From Anaerolineales bacterium (GTDB taxonomy: Bacteria; Chloroflexota; Anaerolineae; Anaerolineales; DRMV01): a stretch of 5,079 bases of DNA. Shown here piece by piece: positions 4,525-5,079 of this stretch. Within the stretch, counting starts at the first letter, position 1, and each line of letters starts with the position of its first letter. The notes beneath the pieces were generated by a model. It saw only the letters and a list, made by a program, of their open reading frames with translations, was not told the DNA's origin and made no database searches. Location of the stretch: NCBI GenBank assembly GCA_026991215.1, contig JALXBY010000229.1, positions 1 to 5,079 of the forward strand, in the 5' to 3' direction. The translations under genes and the position numbers were made by a program.

Positions 4525-5079
4525 CAGCGCGGTGTGCTGGCATCGTCCAGGATGGCGACCACGCGGGCCGGGCCTGCGCTGCCGCCCTGAATCTTCAGGG
4601 GGAAGCAGGCCACCTTGAAACCAAAGGGCGGGAGTTTGTCCAGGTTCACCAGGCGTTCGATTTGGGCATAGGGCAGGTCCACCTGGTGGGCGGCCCAGAA
4701 GATGCCCGGCCGACCGGGCTGGAGGGCCTTCTTGGCCTGCAGGTCCAGGGGTTCGTCCCAACTCCAGGCGTCGATGCCCATGACCCGGATGCCTTGCTCG
4801 TAAAGCCAGATGGTGGCTTCCGGGGTCACACCCGGTCCCCGGAAGACGTAATCGGGCGCGTTGTAGTACTTATCCTGCCCCGTGTGGATGAGGACGATGT
4901 CCAGGGGTTTGAGGGTATACCCGATGCGGTCCAGGGCCTGTTGCAGGTCCTCTACGGTGACCGGGTTGCCCTTGGTCTTGTGGGTCATGTCCAGCACCAC
5001 GCCGTCGCTGAAGAACCATTCCAGGGGGAGTTGGTCGATGGTGGCCGCGGGTTTGCCCTGGATGACGCTGTTGTAGTGA
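4524..5079 (-). CDS. Cyclase-family (kynurenine formamidase-like) hydrolase, N-terminus cut off by the window edge
   Basis: Known: this family contains metal-dependent hydrolases such as bacterial kynurenine formamidase and isatin hydrolase. Seen: the frame is open from the right edge to the TGA at 4526-4524, giving 184 visible residues that begin HYNSVIQGKPAATIDQLPLEW. Family landmarks are LPLEWFFSDGVVLDMTH, GYTLKPLDIVLIHTGQD, GPGVTPEATIWLYEQGIRVMGIDAWSWDEP, and the C-terminal QIERLVNLDKLP with FGFKVACFPLKIQGGSAGPARVVAIL. The usual metal-binding HxGTHxDxP motif should lie just upstream, outside the window, so activity cannot be judged. A GTG at 5000 is an internal valine and not the start, because family-like sequence continues upstream. 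The WSWDEP segment replaces the TPSID-like sequence of kynurenine formamidase, so the substrate is probably different. It converges with the lipoprotein gene, with 27 bases between the stops. Family assignment is strong; the substrate is unknown. Confidence -1.
   Translation of the reverse strand, partial: HYNSVIQGKPAATIDQLPLEWFFSDGVVLDMTHKTKGNPVTVEDLQQALDRIGYTLKPLDIVLIHTGQDKYYNAPDYVFRGPGVTPEATIWLYEQGIRVMGIDAWSWDEPLDLQAKKALQPGRPGIFWAAHQVDLPYAQIERLVNLDKLPPFGFKVACFPLKIQGGSAGPARVVAILDDASTPR

Noticed and set aside
1..5079. CRISPR arrays, tRNA or rRNA genes, insertion sequences
   Set aside because: No regularly spaced repeats, RNA-gene-like sequences, transposase-like products or flanking terminal repeats were found by reading both strands.

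Overview
This is a GC-rich bacterial window with five protein-coding genes, two of them cut by the window edges. The best guess for the source is a member of the Chloroflexota, probably Anaerolineae-like. The reasons are a lipoprotein with Thr/Pro-rich linkers and an NBR1-like Ig domain, a Tat signal that ends in a lipobox on MsrP, a Gram-positive-type LexA-like palindrome, and high GC with strong GGAGG ribosome binding sites. This assignment is inferred from protein style and was not checked by any search.

Layout from left to right. (1) Minus strand, 823 to the left edge: the N-terminal 274 residues of a multi-spanning membrane protein with a striking NYQGGFVRRGLLGE motif. Its C-terminus lies outside the window. 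(2) 824-965: a divergent intergenic region. It holds a near-consensus sigma-70-type promoter for the rightward gene, with a perfect 18-bp palindrome (TTAGAACAAATGTTCTAA) in the spacer and running into the -10 box. The palindrome has the GAAC-N4-GTTC core of a Gram-positive-type LexA (SOS) box. (3) Plus strand 966-1667: an unrecognised protein with four membrane helices and a long basic, Pro/Ala/Ser/Thr-rich C-terminal tail. (4) 1733-1770: a bidirectional intrinsic terminator between two convergent transcription units. (5) Minus strand 3397-1797: a two-gene msrP-msrQ operon for the extracytoplasmic methionine sulfoxide reductase, joined by a 1-nt stop/start overlap. (6) Plus strand 3570-4496: a lipoprotein diverging from msrP, with an NBR1-like Ig domain and an unknown C-terminal domain. 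(7) Minus strand, right edge to 4524: the C-terminal part of a cyclase-family (kynurenine formamidase-like) hydrolase, convergent with the lipoprotein gene.

MsrP is the molybdenum catalytic subunit. MsrQ is its heme-bearing membrane partner, which passes electrons from the quinone pool or a cytoplasmic flavin reductase to MsrP to repair oxidised methionines outside the membrane. The other genes look like independent units. The most interesting signal is the putative SOS operator placed inside the promoter of the four-helix membrane protein, which suggests an uncharacterised DNA-damage-inducible membrane protein. No RNA gene, mobile element, CRISPR array or origin was seen.
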